Of a DNA stretch of 64,000 bases, positions 48,574 through 59,892 are shown one piece after another. How positions within the stretch are numbered: the stretch's first letter is position 1; each line of letters starts with the position of its first letter. The notes beneath the pieces were generated by a model. It was given only the letters and a program-made list of their open reading frames with translations, had not been told where the DNA came from and did no database searches. Where the stretch lies: positions 1,364,001-1,428,000 of the forward strand of contig NC_009043.1 of assembly GCF_000209165.1 (NCBI RefSeq), given 5' to 3'. The translations under genes and the position numbers were made by a program. This stretch comes from Scheffersomyces stipitis CBS 6054 (lineage: Eukaryota > Ascomycota > Pichiomycetes > Serinales > Debaryomycetaceae).

Positions 48574-48667
48574 TCGAATCTCTATTGTATAGAGAAACTG
48601 TTTGTTAATATATGACAAATTGATTAGTTCGTAATGAATACAAGATAATTGAAGATCTATTCTAAAT

Positions 48668-50538
48668 CTATAAAGGTAGATAATCCACTCCCTTATCTAA
48701 CCACTGAGTTAAGAACTCTTCTTGACTTAATTCAGTTTCCCATACCTTTTGAACTATCTCTTTCAAAGAAAAAAGTGTTCCCATTTGAGCGTTCTTGTAC
48801 AACGTTTCCATGAAGTGCATGAGATTGGCTCTTTCTTCTGCACTTTTGCATTCGCATCCCACTGCATAAATTGGCCAAACCATCTGCGTTATCATGGGTG
48901 AAACTGGGTCCATCGAACCGTATACACTAATAAACTCATCGACTAATTTCTTATTTGAGTTCTGAAATCCTGTTGGTTGAATGACCCTATTCAAAGTTAT
49001 CCACACTGCTATAGACCAGCATTGAGCACATTTTAATCTTGTAGTGTAATCTTCTCCACCATCACTATAAAGGACGTAGTCTCTATAATTTATGAGTTCT
49101 ACTTTTATTACTTCGTATTCCTTTAGAACCTTTTCGGTACTCTTCTCAGTCCCATTTCTAACGTCGTGACGCAAATAACATACCTTAGACATGGCTCTGA
49201 AAATCTCCCCGGGGCATCCCATCATTTTGGAAGTTGATATAATGTCATAAGACGTTCCATACCACGTCGGAGAGCAATATGGTAACCGGCAGTCGGGACT
49301 GACAATTGCACTCACAGTATCATACCAGGAGAGAACGACCACTAGTGATCTCTTTTTTTCGTTATCCATAAGCACCCTATAAAATCCAGCGTCTTGGCAA
49401 ATTGATGCAAATACCTTGTAAAAAAATCTTGCCAAGGAACTCTTCCCTTTCTCAAGGACAGCAAACAAAATATGAACATTAATCAAGACTAGTATTACAA
49501 AAGAACTTATTTGCTTTTTCTTATTGTCCGTCTGCGAACCATCAACTGACTCCCTATTAGTACCAATGTATCGGATCAAGTGATCCATTGTATTATTGAT
49601 ATGAGCCATACCTTTGCGATAATACTCACTTCCTCCCTTTCTACTTTCATACATGTGGATGCACGCTAACGATATGAAGCAACTTCTTGCGATATCGAAA
49701 TCACAATACTTTAATGCTAGATCCGGCCAAGGAGAGTTAGGATGAGCATCGAGCAATGGCAAAAGCTTTTTAAAGAAATGCTTCAACATCATGTTCTCCT
49801 CTTGATAAGTTAGAGAATAGTCATCTCTAGCTTCATTGCCCTCTCGATTGCTTGTGATGATATCTCTAGAGAATTCGTTTGATTTGTCCATGAAATCGAT
49901 CATTTCATTATTTATGTTCATATTTCCTTCATTTACTGAATGGCTGCTTGAAAACGAAATTGGGTTGGGTGTATGTATCCTAGAATTTGCATTCACAAAA
50001 TTGGCAACGTCTGGAGCATTAAGAAGCAACTCTAAATCTTCAAAAAGCTCAGAGCTGAATTGTTCGAGATTCGAGCTCGAAGACCTGGACTTCGCATTGA
50101 AAGAGAGAATTGGCGAAGGTGTTCCTCTAGAAGTTAATTCATCTCTTATTGATTCAGAATAGTTCATAGAAGAGGTAGCACTGTTAATCAGTGTACTAGA
50201 AGTAGGAGTATCCGCAATTGGATCAGCAGTTGGCTGAGCTGTTCCCGACTGTGAGGCTTGAATTGCCATATTAACTCGCGGCTTTCCGATAAAAGCAATC
50301 CTAGATTTGTCCTTCTTACTCCAATTTCGAGAATCATCTACGTCAAACGATAGTCGAATACCATAGCCTTCGCATTTTCTATTTGTCTTCAAACAATTGT
50401 TACAGTATGGTTTTCCTTCGTCGCATTTTCTGTGTCTAGACGTAGTCAGTAAAAAGTAATTGCGTTATACTACTACACGATAACATACCTCTTTTTGCAG
50501 GTCCAGCAACCTGTCCTTACTCGTGTGATCTTCCCCAT
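48668..50538 (-). CDS. Zn2Cys6 fungal transcription factor
   Basis: A two-exon gene. Exon 1 (50538-50489) encodes MGKITRVRTGCWTCKKR; a 53-bp intron (50488-50436; donor GTATGT, branch TACTGAC, acceptor TAG) interrupts the zinc cluster; exon 2 continues HRKCDEGKPYCNNCLKTNRKC. The six cysteines have classic spacing (C-X2-C-X6-C-X5-C-X2-C-X6-C), so the splice model is firm. The 605-aa product then has Ser-rich low-complexity sequence and a helical fungal transcription-factor domain (about 230-590, typical of Fungal_trans_2 proteins). Without exon 1 the protein would lack its DNA-binding start. Family resemblance to UPC2/ECM22 or LYS14-like factors was not established, and its targets are unknown. 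Confidence 0.88.
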
Positions 50539-52409
50539 TGATGTTATTGTATTAGTAGGTTCGTTATGCTAGTCAACAATTCTCAAAAACGTTATATTGA
50601 ACTAGGTCGTGCTTCACCCAAAAGAGACCATAGATTGATAGAAAATCCCATAACAGAGAACCATAAATGGTATTCTGTTCCATTGCTCAGAAAGGCTTCA
50701 ATTTAAATGTCTTCGAATGGTTGATTTTTGCACTAAAATGTAAAAGTTCTGCTGATATTCTTTCCGATCACTTTTCAACTGAATATAAACGTCTCACTCT
50801 CAGACCCATTTGATGAATCCGCAATAATTGCAGCCAAGTAATAGCACCATATCCATTTCGGTGAGTCTTTATACATACGAAAAATCATATTTGTGAAAAT
50901 CTGACCGCTACATCTTGAGCAAAGTGCGTTAACAACAGTGGTTGATGAACTTGGCAAAAACATTAGGCATGGGAAAGAGAATAATTTCCCAAACTATTAG
51001 TAGTTGCTCTAGAAGAGTTGACTGAATCTCTGTTAAAAGATCTCATCCCAAAGAAATTTCGAACAAAGTTGCGTTTAATTTATGGATGCAATATTCTTGG
51101 CATACAAGTAGATCTAGATTGAGATCGGTCACACTACGGTTCTTTGGATTCAGATTGGAAAATTTACCTCTATTCGATTTGTTCGGCATCGTGTCGAGAA
51201 AAGGGTTCTTCTAATTCTTTGCCCGTTGGCCCAATTTACGTATCCCTTCCTCTCTGCTCCTTCGTCACTCTTTATGAGATTTTGTGGAGTGGAGTGAAGG
51301 TGCACAAATTGGTGACGAAGAAAAAGCAGGAAGTTCAATTCTTTTAACCTACTCATTGCACACATAAATCTCTATTTTTTATCCAGCAGATAATTCAAAA
51401 CTGTTAGGTTTTTTTGAAAGCGATTCATTTAGCAAATTGAAGTCGTCTTGATTCGACACAAGCTTTGTCTCTCGAAACACATGAGGGTATTATCTCAACA
51501 TTTCGAGGCCATGAGAACAGCTGCTTCATCGTACTTCGCTCCTTAACGGTCATTTCATAGGTTGGAGAAAGGAAAAAAAGTATTAACATCAGTAATAAAG
51601 TCTGTAAATTCTTCAAAACGGAAGAGTGACATTGTACTTAGTCATGAGCTAATATTGATATAATCGATCGACAAAAGTTCAAAAACTAAATAATACTATT
51701 CTAATTGTCTGGAGAACATAATGGAGCTCTTGCAATATCTGTTGTGGAAAGGAATTCAAACTCAATTGGTATTTCCACTTCACCAGTATTTTTTGGCAAG
51801 ATTTACCGTCCTAGCAATTAGAAAGCAATTTGAAAACTTTTTTTTCGGCTTGGAAATTTTGTGCCCACTTTTATAAAGTTTGATGTTAGTCCCGTAGAAC
51901 TATTGCATATCATTAGTTGAAAATGTGGTTCCTGTTGTAATCTAAACTACGGGGAATCTACGCAATACTGTTTACAAACATACACACTTGGAGTTACCAC
52001 TAACAGAAATACATGGTGCATCCAAAACAATTCTGTGATTAAGTACTTGTGGCAACAAGAGCGACAAGTATTGAGCAGACTGTTGGAATTGATATTACAT
52101 CATTGAAAATATAGTTAGCTCTTGATTAAGTAACTTTATAGTTTGAGGGACATGGAACATCTAGTTTATTTATAATGTTGTTCTAGGACCTTAACCTCAA
52201 CCCCTTCCATAATCATTTATTTAACCATTCACATGAACAATGTAAATCTTGTAATCTCTAGGGTAATCATCAGTTTGCAACCAAAACTGCAGACAGTACA
52301 CTGAAGACATTTTCATCAATTTAGCATCCGGCATTAATCCATTTGATGACAATTATAAGAAAGAGTTCTCTATTGGGAAATCCCTTTGTCCATAAGTAAT
52401 TTGGTCAAC
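50539..52409. other. Gene-free stretch before the retrotransposon cluster
   Basis: About 1.9 kb in which no gene, RNA or recognisable element is seen. Short frames at 50775-50963 (minus) and 51144-51365 have no domain. The sequence looks A/T-rich compared with the genes on the left. It adjoins the Ty5-like cluster and could be part of a centromeric region. Confidence 0.55.
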
Positions 52410-52692
52410 ATGGAGTTGACATACTCACCCCCATTTCCAGTGCGAAGACTACCGGCACGACACGACACCTAAGGGTAGGAGGATCTTGGGAAAGTGAGGA
52501 CCGGAAACTTCAAAGTGAAGGAGCTGCAAGGGAGCTATGATAGCAGTATCGGCAGAAGACTTAGGAAGACGACGAGTGCGCTTTACGAAACTTCAACGTT
52601 CATATGCTGCAGGCATAAGAAATCATCATCTGAATGATATTGAGAGATGATTGTCTTTTCCAACGCTGCATGAGGGCTACCCAAGCTTTCAT
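52410..52692 (-). pseudogene. Degenerate integrase fragment of a Ty5-like element
   Basis: Short segments resemble the integrase region of the better preserved minus-strand copy: CATACTCACCCCCATTTCC here against AACTCACCTCCATTGTC (57,780), and GGACCGGAAACTTCAAAGTGAAGGAGCTGCAAGGGAGC here against the block at 57,980-58,020. Large deletions and stops leave no usable frame. This is the most decayed copy in the cluster. Confidence 0.6.
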
Positions 52693-53085
52693 TGATGAAC
52701 TGTTTGCTTTGGAAGCTCCTTAGATTAAATCAGATTGTCTAAATTCTTGTGAAGATAATGTGTTAGAACTTATTTAAGATAAATAATTTCCATATATATG
52801 AAGAAAAGTTATAGAAACTTATAAAGGAGAAGGGGAAGAAGGACCCCCTAAATAGATTACAAATCCAACCATCGGTTGACGCCATATTACGATGAAATAA
52901 GGCGAGAGCGATTTCAGATTAGTTGATCGTAATTGTTTCTCATTGGAAGATGTATCTTATCATCTTAATGTGTGGCACATTTAAGTCGAAATGGCTGCAA
53001 ATCCTGCACATATAAAATTTGAGCATTGGATTAAAAAGAGTATTGAAGAAAGATCCCTTCATATTCAATATTAGCAAATTCAACA
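52693..53085 (-). repeat. Diverged LTR (type B), abutting integrase sequence
   Basis: Matches the type-B LTR at 59366-59758 along its whole length (shared TGAACTGTTTGCTTTGGAAG start, CTTATTTAAGATA, AAAGGAGAAGG, GGCTGCAAATCCTGCA, and the TTCAACA end). There is no target duplication (left flank TTCAT, right flank CAGAA). On its right it joins retroelement integrase sequence without a polypurine tract, so a deletion ended at the LTR edge. Confidence 0.75.
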
Positions 53086-54947
53086 CAGAAACGCACAACG
53101 ACATTGAGTGAGACCAGGAGTTGAGCCAGAATAGAAGGAAATGTGTGTGATCCACCACCTCCACCACCACCAAGGGGAGTATACAAAGAGGAGGAAGACT
53201 TCACACGTCCGGCAAATGGAAACACATTTTCATGGAATCGAACATGATGTGAGGTAATCACTTGATTCGTTACAAAATCATAAATAAGATGTCCTTTTCC
53301 AAAGGTACCGGTTCCGAGATCAACACCCATGGCCCTGGCCCGAGAGACCAACTTCAGTTGACGATGATTGGGTAGAACATTCACAAAGGCAGCACACCCA
53401 AACACTTTGAGTTGAGATAAGATAGGCCCCGCGTCATGCCAGAGTTCAAATGGAGAACGACTACGGAGAAAAGGAGTTAGTAACTGGTTTAGGAGAAATG
53501 AAGATTGATGGAGTACATGCGGGAAAAGCAGCGAAGGAAGGGAGCACGTAGTGATCATGGTACGCGTTTTATCAAGAACGGAGCGAATCGCTCTTTCAGC
53601 ACGTCTTGCGAATCACCCGAGTGCTCTTGGAGCTAAGACATGCTTCACATGAAATCGAGTCGTGAACAACCGTGCGAGGCATGTTCGGATATTTCAAGGC
53701 CAGTCGAACGACAGTAGGAGAGGGGTGGCCAAGGCGAGCATGAACAAGAGCAGAGGCAGAAACAGGTGCCACACCAGCGTCCGCAGCAGGAGCAGCGACC
53801 GTAACAGGAGCGGGGGCCGAGTAGGCAGAGTGGTTAGCCCGCGAGACAGTCGAGGGGCGGACAATTTTGAGACACAGCAAGTAAAGATTTCTCAGGTCTC
53901 TGGTAGCAAGTTGGCCATACTTAAGGCGAACAATGTCATCATGAGAGATAACAAGTTTGTCGCCCGTAGTAGTAACAGCCAGGATGGAAAGAAGATTCTG
54001 AGTACAGTCAGGAACATAAAGAACGTTAAAGACACGAATCTTCTGACCTTGGAGATCAAACACAAGAGTACCACGACCGGCAATCGAGAGAGGTTCTTCG
54101 TGACAGAACCAGAGAAAGACTTCTCTTGTTACAAATGTGGGTAGAAGCACCTGAATCAAAAATAAAGCTGGCAGAGGAAGAAGAAGCCAAGAGAGCATAG
54201 TGGGTGTGTTGAACATAATGGGCATAGTATGAAGTAGGATAATCGAAACCATAACCCAGATACAGATCAAATTAATCAACATCAGCAAGCCCATAATGCG
54301 CCAAGAGATGTTAGACGAGAACCATGTTTTCTGCGATTTGTTGAGCCACCTGGGAAACGATGTGCCATATGAGGAACTTAACTTTCACGAAAAGGAGAGG
54401 TGCAGGAATTCGCCGTATGACCACACCCATAGCAATTGTAGCAGTCAATATTCCACACCGGGTCATTACCTTTTGCTCTCGTCATGTTGCGAGTAACCTG
54501 ACGACGGCCAGATGGAGAAGGCGTTATTGCATACCCAGATTGAGACGAGGACAGTACAAGCAAGGCGGAGGATATTGCAGGTGGGGAAAGCTCATCATGA
54601 TAGGTAAAGAAATTCAAAACTTCGTCCGCCGTCACGGTGGCAGTCAGTCCAACTTGAGAAAAGAAGAGATCTCTCACCTTGGAGTTCCCTGTACCATAAA
54701 GGAAGAGGAGCGCTTTCCTGGACTCGTCATTGTACTTGGCCATAAACGCAGTCAACTTTTCAGCAATCAATAACCCAGCTTCAGTCGTAATGGTCGGATC
54801 AGCAAGGCGATCAAATAAGTACTTGAGATAGCCGACCGCATCCCTATAGCTGGCGATTGTGTACTTGGTTTCGACAGCTTTCCAAGTTTCCACCCCCAGA
54901 GGGTATTGTTCAAACAACGCCTGAACGTCAGGCTGTTGGAATGACAT
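53086..54947 (-). pseudogene. Defective Ty5/copia-type gag-pol remnant, copy 1
   Basis: Reading leftward from 54947: a 189-aa Gag frame (54378-54947) ending in a CCHC knuckle CYNCYGCGHTANSC; a protease/pre-integrase part (53596-54294) with the LSIAGRGTLVFDL and LVHARLGHPSP sequences but a frameshift before the expected protease DSGA; then, after a deletion of the integrase catalytic core, a late integrase part (53086-53590, AIRSVLDKTRTMI, SPFELWHDAGPILSQLKVFGCAAF). Reverse transcriptase and RNase H are absent. The element cannot be autonomous. Part of it is almost identical to copy 2, the rest clearly diverged. Confidence 0.85.
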
Positions 54948-55099
54948 TATTCCTTTCCTATTACTTGATGAAGCTAGTCTGTGTATTAGTATTAAGTACT
55001 TCAGATGACTATAGACAATTTCTATAAACAGGGAATTTCCTGTAGAATTTATACAAAATTCTCTGTATGTAGATTTTGTGTCGATGAGACGGGAGAAAA

Positions 55100-55433
55100 T
55101 GTTTAAATTTCAAAGAATTGAAACTGTAATTGCAGATGACTATGTGCAGTACTATATACAAATTTACAAATAAGGAAGTTCCACTGGTCCTACCTCTGAG
55201 AATAGGAGTAACCCCACACCAGATCCGCCTCAACGGAATAGAACTTATCCGTAATGAAATTGGAGACGGGCTAAAGATAAGAATAAGAATAAGGGGGAAG
55301 ATAATGGGTTCTGAACAATATAAATATGATAGGATATTCTCCAATATCAGAAGAAAAATCAGAACTTGAAATTGAACTTCATTATCAAGAGTTAACTATA
55401 TCTTTATTAATATGCAATGTCTAATTTTCAACA
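55100..55433 (+). repeat. Solo LTR (type C) with target duplication GAAAA
   Basis: A 334-bp LTR running TGTTTAAATTTC...TTTTCAACA and matching the LTR of the right-hand element (60263-60623) with scattered differences and a small deletion. It is bounded by the same 5 bp, GAAAA, at 55095-55099 and 55434-55438, which proves insertion and later LTR-LTR loss of the interior. It sits inside leader sequence upstream of copy 1 Gag. Confidence 0.92.
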
Positions 55434-55507
55434 GAAAACTTTTCATCTCTAAACCAGACATTGCTTGACACCAACATTCTGTTTTACCCCTTATAGTTAC
55501 TTGAACT

Positions 55508-55728
55508 TGTTGAAACTCATTGGGATATGATGGTCTATAGTTCATATGGACCGTCTTAATGGACTATCTATTTGTACCTTGTCTGTCTTCTTCCGTTACC
55601 TTGATACAACTGTCTAGGCAAGGCACGCAACTTGCCTATATGCATATAGAATATCCTGCAATTATTCAATATATTTTTTTCTACATCTCTAAAATAACCT
55701 CCCTCAAATGAATCATAAATTGATTAAC
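55508..55728 (+). repeat. Partial LTR (type A) fused to a type-B LTR
   Basis: Begins TGTTGAAACTCATTGGG and then follows the type-A LTR (58881-59312, other strand) through GATATGATGGTCT, TTGATACAACTGT and CTCCCTCAAATGAATC. It ends at ATTGATTAA (55720-55728), where type-B LTR sequence takes over in the opposite orientation. Confidence 0.75.
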
Positions 55729-56042
55729 TTATTTAAGATAGATAATTTCCATATACAAGAAAAAAAGTTATAGAAAGTTAGAAAGGAGAAGGGGGAGTAA
55801 GACCCCCTTAAATAGATTCCAATCCTACCATAGGCCGACGCCACATTAGGATGAAATGAGGCAAGATTAGCAATTTCAGATTAATTAAACATAATCGTTT
55901 CTTATTGGTAGATGATATCAACATCTTTATGTGTGGCACAATTATGTCTAAATGGCTGCAAATCCTGCACTTGTAAAGTTAACGCATTGGATTAAAAATA
56001 GTATAGAATATGCCTTTAGGTTTGATATCAGCATATTCAACA
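55720..56042 (-). repeat. Truncated 3' LTR (type B) of Ty5-like copy 2
   Basis: Matches the type-B solo LTR (59366-59758) from ATTGATTAACTTATTTAAG to GCATATTCAACA; the first 66 bp on the left are missing. On the right it is followed by TCCCCCCT (56043-56050), the complement of a polypurine tract, so it is the 3' LTR of the minus-strand pol remnant beyond. Confidence 0.85.
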
Positions 56043-56052
56043 TCCCCCCTTA
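56043..56052 (-). other. Polypurine tract of Ty5-like copy 2
   Basis: Reads TAAGGGGGGA on the minus strand directly before the LTR start TGTTGAA, as at the right-hand element (GGGGGGA at 63787-63793). This is the plus-strand DNA primer site of an LTR retrotransposon. Confidence 0.85.
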
Positions 56053-58880
56053 ATCCAATGGTCATTTTATTATGTTAGTTCCATTCTTGATAGTTCGATT
56101 AACTTGTTGGAAGGCTACCCGTGGTAGTCCTTTTGTAAACATGTCTTCAACGTTGTCGGCAGATTTGATTTGGCGAAGTTTGACAATATTGTCTATGATT
56201 TTGCCACGGATGAAGCGATAGCAATATCTATGTGTTTCGTACGTTCGTGGTGTACAGGATGTTCGCTGAGTTTGATACACGAGGTGTTATCTTCCCAAAT
56301 CATTATTGGTAGTGATATTGGGATGTGAAGTTCTCTGAAGAATGTTATTAGCCAGATAACTTCTTTGATAACTGTGGCGAGGGCCATGTACTCAGCTTCA
56401 GTGGTCGACAATGCTGTGGTGGTTTGTTTCTTGGATTTCCAAGAGATTAGGCTTCCCCCATACTTGATGGCATACCCACTGATTGATTTCCTGTCACTGC
56501 TATCACTTCCCCAGTCTGAGTCAACAAACACTTGTAGATCGTTTATGTTTGTGTAGTGCTGACCAAGTTTCTGTGTTCCCTTTAGATAGCGGAGAACATG
56601 TTTGGCGGCAGTTAGAGTTACCTCTGTTGGTTCGTTGAGGTACCGACTTAACATTCCAACAATATACGCAATATCACCTCGAATGGTATTGCTAGCGTAA
56701 AGAAGCTTTCCTACTATGCTTCTGTAAATTGTTGCATCGCAGGGTTTGGATTTCTGGTTTAGATGCTGTCCCTGAATAATAGGACTTTTCACGCTGTTGA
56801 GCTCTTCAAGATTTAATTCCTCCAACGTTTTCTTGATGGAGTCAGAAAGATTTGCTGTGATCCCATCAGGGCCCTGTTCTATGTTGATTCCTAGGAATTT
56901 GCGTGCCAATCCAAGATCCTTCATCTTGAACTTGTTCAGGAGAAGTTTCTTAACTTCGTAGATTTCATTAAGGTACCGGAGCAGAAGAAGGTACCGGAGT
57001 AGGAGAAGGTACCAGAATAGGAGAAGGCACCGGCGTAGGAGTCGACGGAGGCTGCGACAGAGGAGTAGTAGATGCAGCAGGAGAGACCGGTGCCGAAACA
57101 GACGACAGAGCTGCAGATGAACCTGGCGATTGAGCAACAGTACTGCCAGATGGCGTGGATGGAGGCGAAGGAGATGGGGGCAGAGACACACGAGGACCCT
57201 GAGTGAGGCCTGGAGCAGGTGCCAGAATAGAAGGGAAACTTCCACCACCACTACCTCCACCACCAATGGAGGTAGCCGACACAGCAGTAGACGTCAGAGG
57301 TCTAGCAAAAGGAAAGACATTTTCCTGGAACCGAACATGAGAAGAGGTAATCACTTGTCTGGTAGCGAGATCATAAACAAGATGAGCTTTCCGAAACGGA
57401 TCAGATCCAAGATAAACACCCTTGATTGCACGAGCGACCAACTTCAGTTGACGGTGATTGGGTGGAACATTCACAAAGGCAGCACACCCAAACACTTTAA
57501 GTTGAGATAAGATAGGCCTCGCGCCATGCCAGAGTTCAAATGGCGAGCGATTTTGGAGAACAGGTGTTGGTAGCCTGTTTAGGAGAAATGCAGCATGTTG
57601 GAGTGCATGCGGGAAGAGGTGCGAAGGAAGAGAGCTCGCAGTGATCATGGTACGCGTTTTATCAAGAACGGAGCGAATCGCTCTTTCAGCACGTCCATTT
57701 TGATGTGAGTTACCAGGCACAGTGAGCTGGGTCTGGATACCTTCTGCCGCAAAGAATGAAGTAAGCGTCAGATTGACAAACTCACCTCCATTGTCAGAAC
57801 GAAAGTTACAGACACGGTAGCCACCACGACTGGAGAAGTGTTTTGTCCATGCCTTAATAACTTTGATAATGAAGTCCGCAGCATCCGATTTCTTGAGAAG
57901 AGGGCCAACAGCCTTGAAGCGAGTAAAGTCGTCAAGAAGAATACAAAAATAAAACAACGAGGAGGGACCACCGGCATGAGGACCGGACAAATCACAGTGA
58001 AGAAGTTGCAAGGGAGCAGATGTGACTGGGCCGGTGGTCGTTTTGGGAATAACCCGAGTGCTCTTGGAGCTAAGACATGCTTCACATGAAATCGAGTCGT
58101 GAACAGCCGTGCGAGGCATGTTCGGATATTTCAAGGCCAGACGAACGACAGTCGGAGAAGGGTGGCCAAGGCGAGCATGGACAAGAGCAGAGGCAGAAAT
58201 TGGTGCCACACCAGCGTCCGCAGCAGGAGCAGCGACCGTAACAGGAGCGGGGGCCGAGTAGGCAGAGTGGTTAGCCCGCGAGACAGTCGAGGGGCGGACA
58301 ATTTTGAGACACAGCAAGTAAAGATTTCTCAGGTCTCTGGTAGCAAGTTGGCCATACTTAAGGCGAACAATGTCATCATGAGAGATAACAAGTTTGTCGC
58401 CCGTAGTAGTAACAGCCAGGATGGAAAGAAGATTCTGAGTACAGTCAGGAACATAAAGAACGTTAAAGACCCGAATCTTCTGACCATGGAGATCAAACAC
58501 AAGAGTACCACGACCGGCAATCGAGAGAGGCTCGTGACCGGCGTTCATGACAGAACCAGAGTGAGGAATGATGTCATGGAAGAGACTTCTATCGTTACAA
58601 ATGTGGGTAGAAGCACCTGAATCAAAAATAAAGCTGGCAGAGGAAGAAGAAGCCAAGAGGGCATAGTGGGTGTAGTGAGCGAGATGAGCATAGTAAGCAC
58701 CAGGTTGGTCAAAACCAAAAGTCAGAGCATCATCAGTGAGAGCATAATGAGCAGCAGGCTTTGGACGAGAGCCGTGCTTCCTGCGGTGCTTTCCTGGACC
58801 GCCAGGACCGAAGCGTGAGGCCATACGAGGAACTTCACCCTCACGATAAGGAGCAGGGCAGTTCTTGGCCATGTGACCAC
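56053..58880 (-). pseudogene. Defective Ty5/copia-type gag-pol remnant, copy 2
   Basis: Reading leftward from 58880: the end of the Gag zinc knuckle (GHMAKNC), protease with FDSGASTHIC, pre-integrase LVHARLGHPSP, the integrase zinc-binding and catalytic parts (CEACLSSKS, LLDDFTRF, SDNGGEFVN, NGRAERAIR), then a Pro/Val/Ser-rich linker. Near 56,972 a deletion fuses the linker out of frame to late reverse transcriptase (KMKDLGLARKFLGIN) and RNase H (DSDWGSDSSDRKS, ALSTTEAEYMAL). The catalytic YVDD of the reverse transcriptase is lost. A frameshift near 56,200 breaks the end (KHIDI, then ...DMFTKGLPRV). Most of Gag is missing. It is not autonomous. Confidence 0.9.
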
Positions 58881-59312
58881 TGTTGAGATTGGAAATCTAG
58901 AGTAATCCAATAGATTGAAGTTTAGTTATATAACAAGAAACTGAGCGTGCAAGAAACTGCGAATGCAAGAAATAATATTTCAGAATAGAAGCATTATTCA
59001 GAAACGCACAGGTTGCAAATTAAGCCGCACTGATGTGCAGGCAACTCTGAGGTATAAAAGAAAGCTGAAATCCTCAAAGTCTTGAAGAAGTTTATACGTT
59101 TATAATTAATCAATTTACGATTCATTTGAGGGAGGTTATTCTAGAGATGTAGAGAATAACATATTGAACGACTGTAGGATACGCTGTATCCATATAGACA
59201 AGTTGCGCGCCTTGTCTAAACAGTTGTATCAAGATAGAGAAGAAGACAGACAAATTACAACATGGATATGCAATCAAGAGGTCTACATAAACTAGAGACC
59301 ATCATATCAACA
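58881..59312 (-). repeat. LTR (type A), joined directly to the Gag knuckle
   Basis: A 432-bp LTR, TGTTGATATGATGG...CAATCTCAACA on the minus strand. It runs straight into Gag codons at 58880 with no primer-binding site, so the leader and most of gag were deleted. Flanking pentamers (ACCAC left, ATTCA right) differ, as expected when one side is a deletion junction. Confidence 0.8.
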
Positions 59313-59365
59313 ATTCATATTTCAATAACTAGTTTTTTGACAATCCACTGACTGATTCTCGTTAG

Positions 59366-59758
59366 TGTTGAACTGTTTGCTTTGGAAGCTCAGTAGATTG
59401 AATCGGATTGTTCATAATGTAGGACAGTATATTGATTAACTTATTTAAGATAGATAATTTCCATATAGAAGAAGAAAAGTTATAGAAAGTTAGAAAGGAG
59501 AAGGGGGAGTAAGACCCCCTTATATAGATGCCAAATACAATCACAGGCTGACCCCTCATCAGGATGAAATGAAACGACATGACCAGAATTTCAGGTTAGT
59601 CGGACATAATTGATTCTCATTGGTAGATGTTATCTTATCACATTACTGTGCACAATTATGTCTGAATGGCTGCAAATCCTGCATTCATAAAGTTTACGCA
59701 TTGGATTAAAAATAGAATATAGAATATGCTTTTAGGTTTGATATCAGCATATTCAACA
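59366..59758 (-). repeat. Solo LTR (type B) with target duplication GTTAG
   Basis: A 393-bp LTR, TGTTGAATATGC...CAGTTCAACA on the minus strand, bounded by the identical pentamer GTTAG at 59361-59365 and 59759-59763. This defines the true ends of the type-B LTR and is the reference for the two other copies. Confidence 0.93.
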
Positions 59759-59892
59759 GTTAGTCCTGTTTGAATAGTTGCTATTGTTAGTCACTTGTGA
59801 CTATGCTGCTAGTACTGTAGGACCATTTACTGTGGGTGACGTGTAATTACTTCCTGTCAGCTCTATGTGACCATTTGCAGTAGTCGTTCCCA

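Noticed and set aside
53662..54144. 160-codon plus-strand frame, repeated at 58099-58620
   Set aside because: Antisense of the pre-integrase region of the two Ty5-like copies; present twice only because the elements are.
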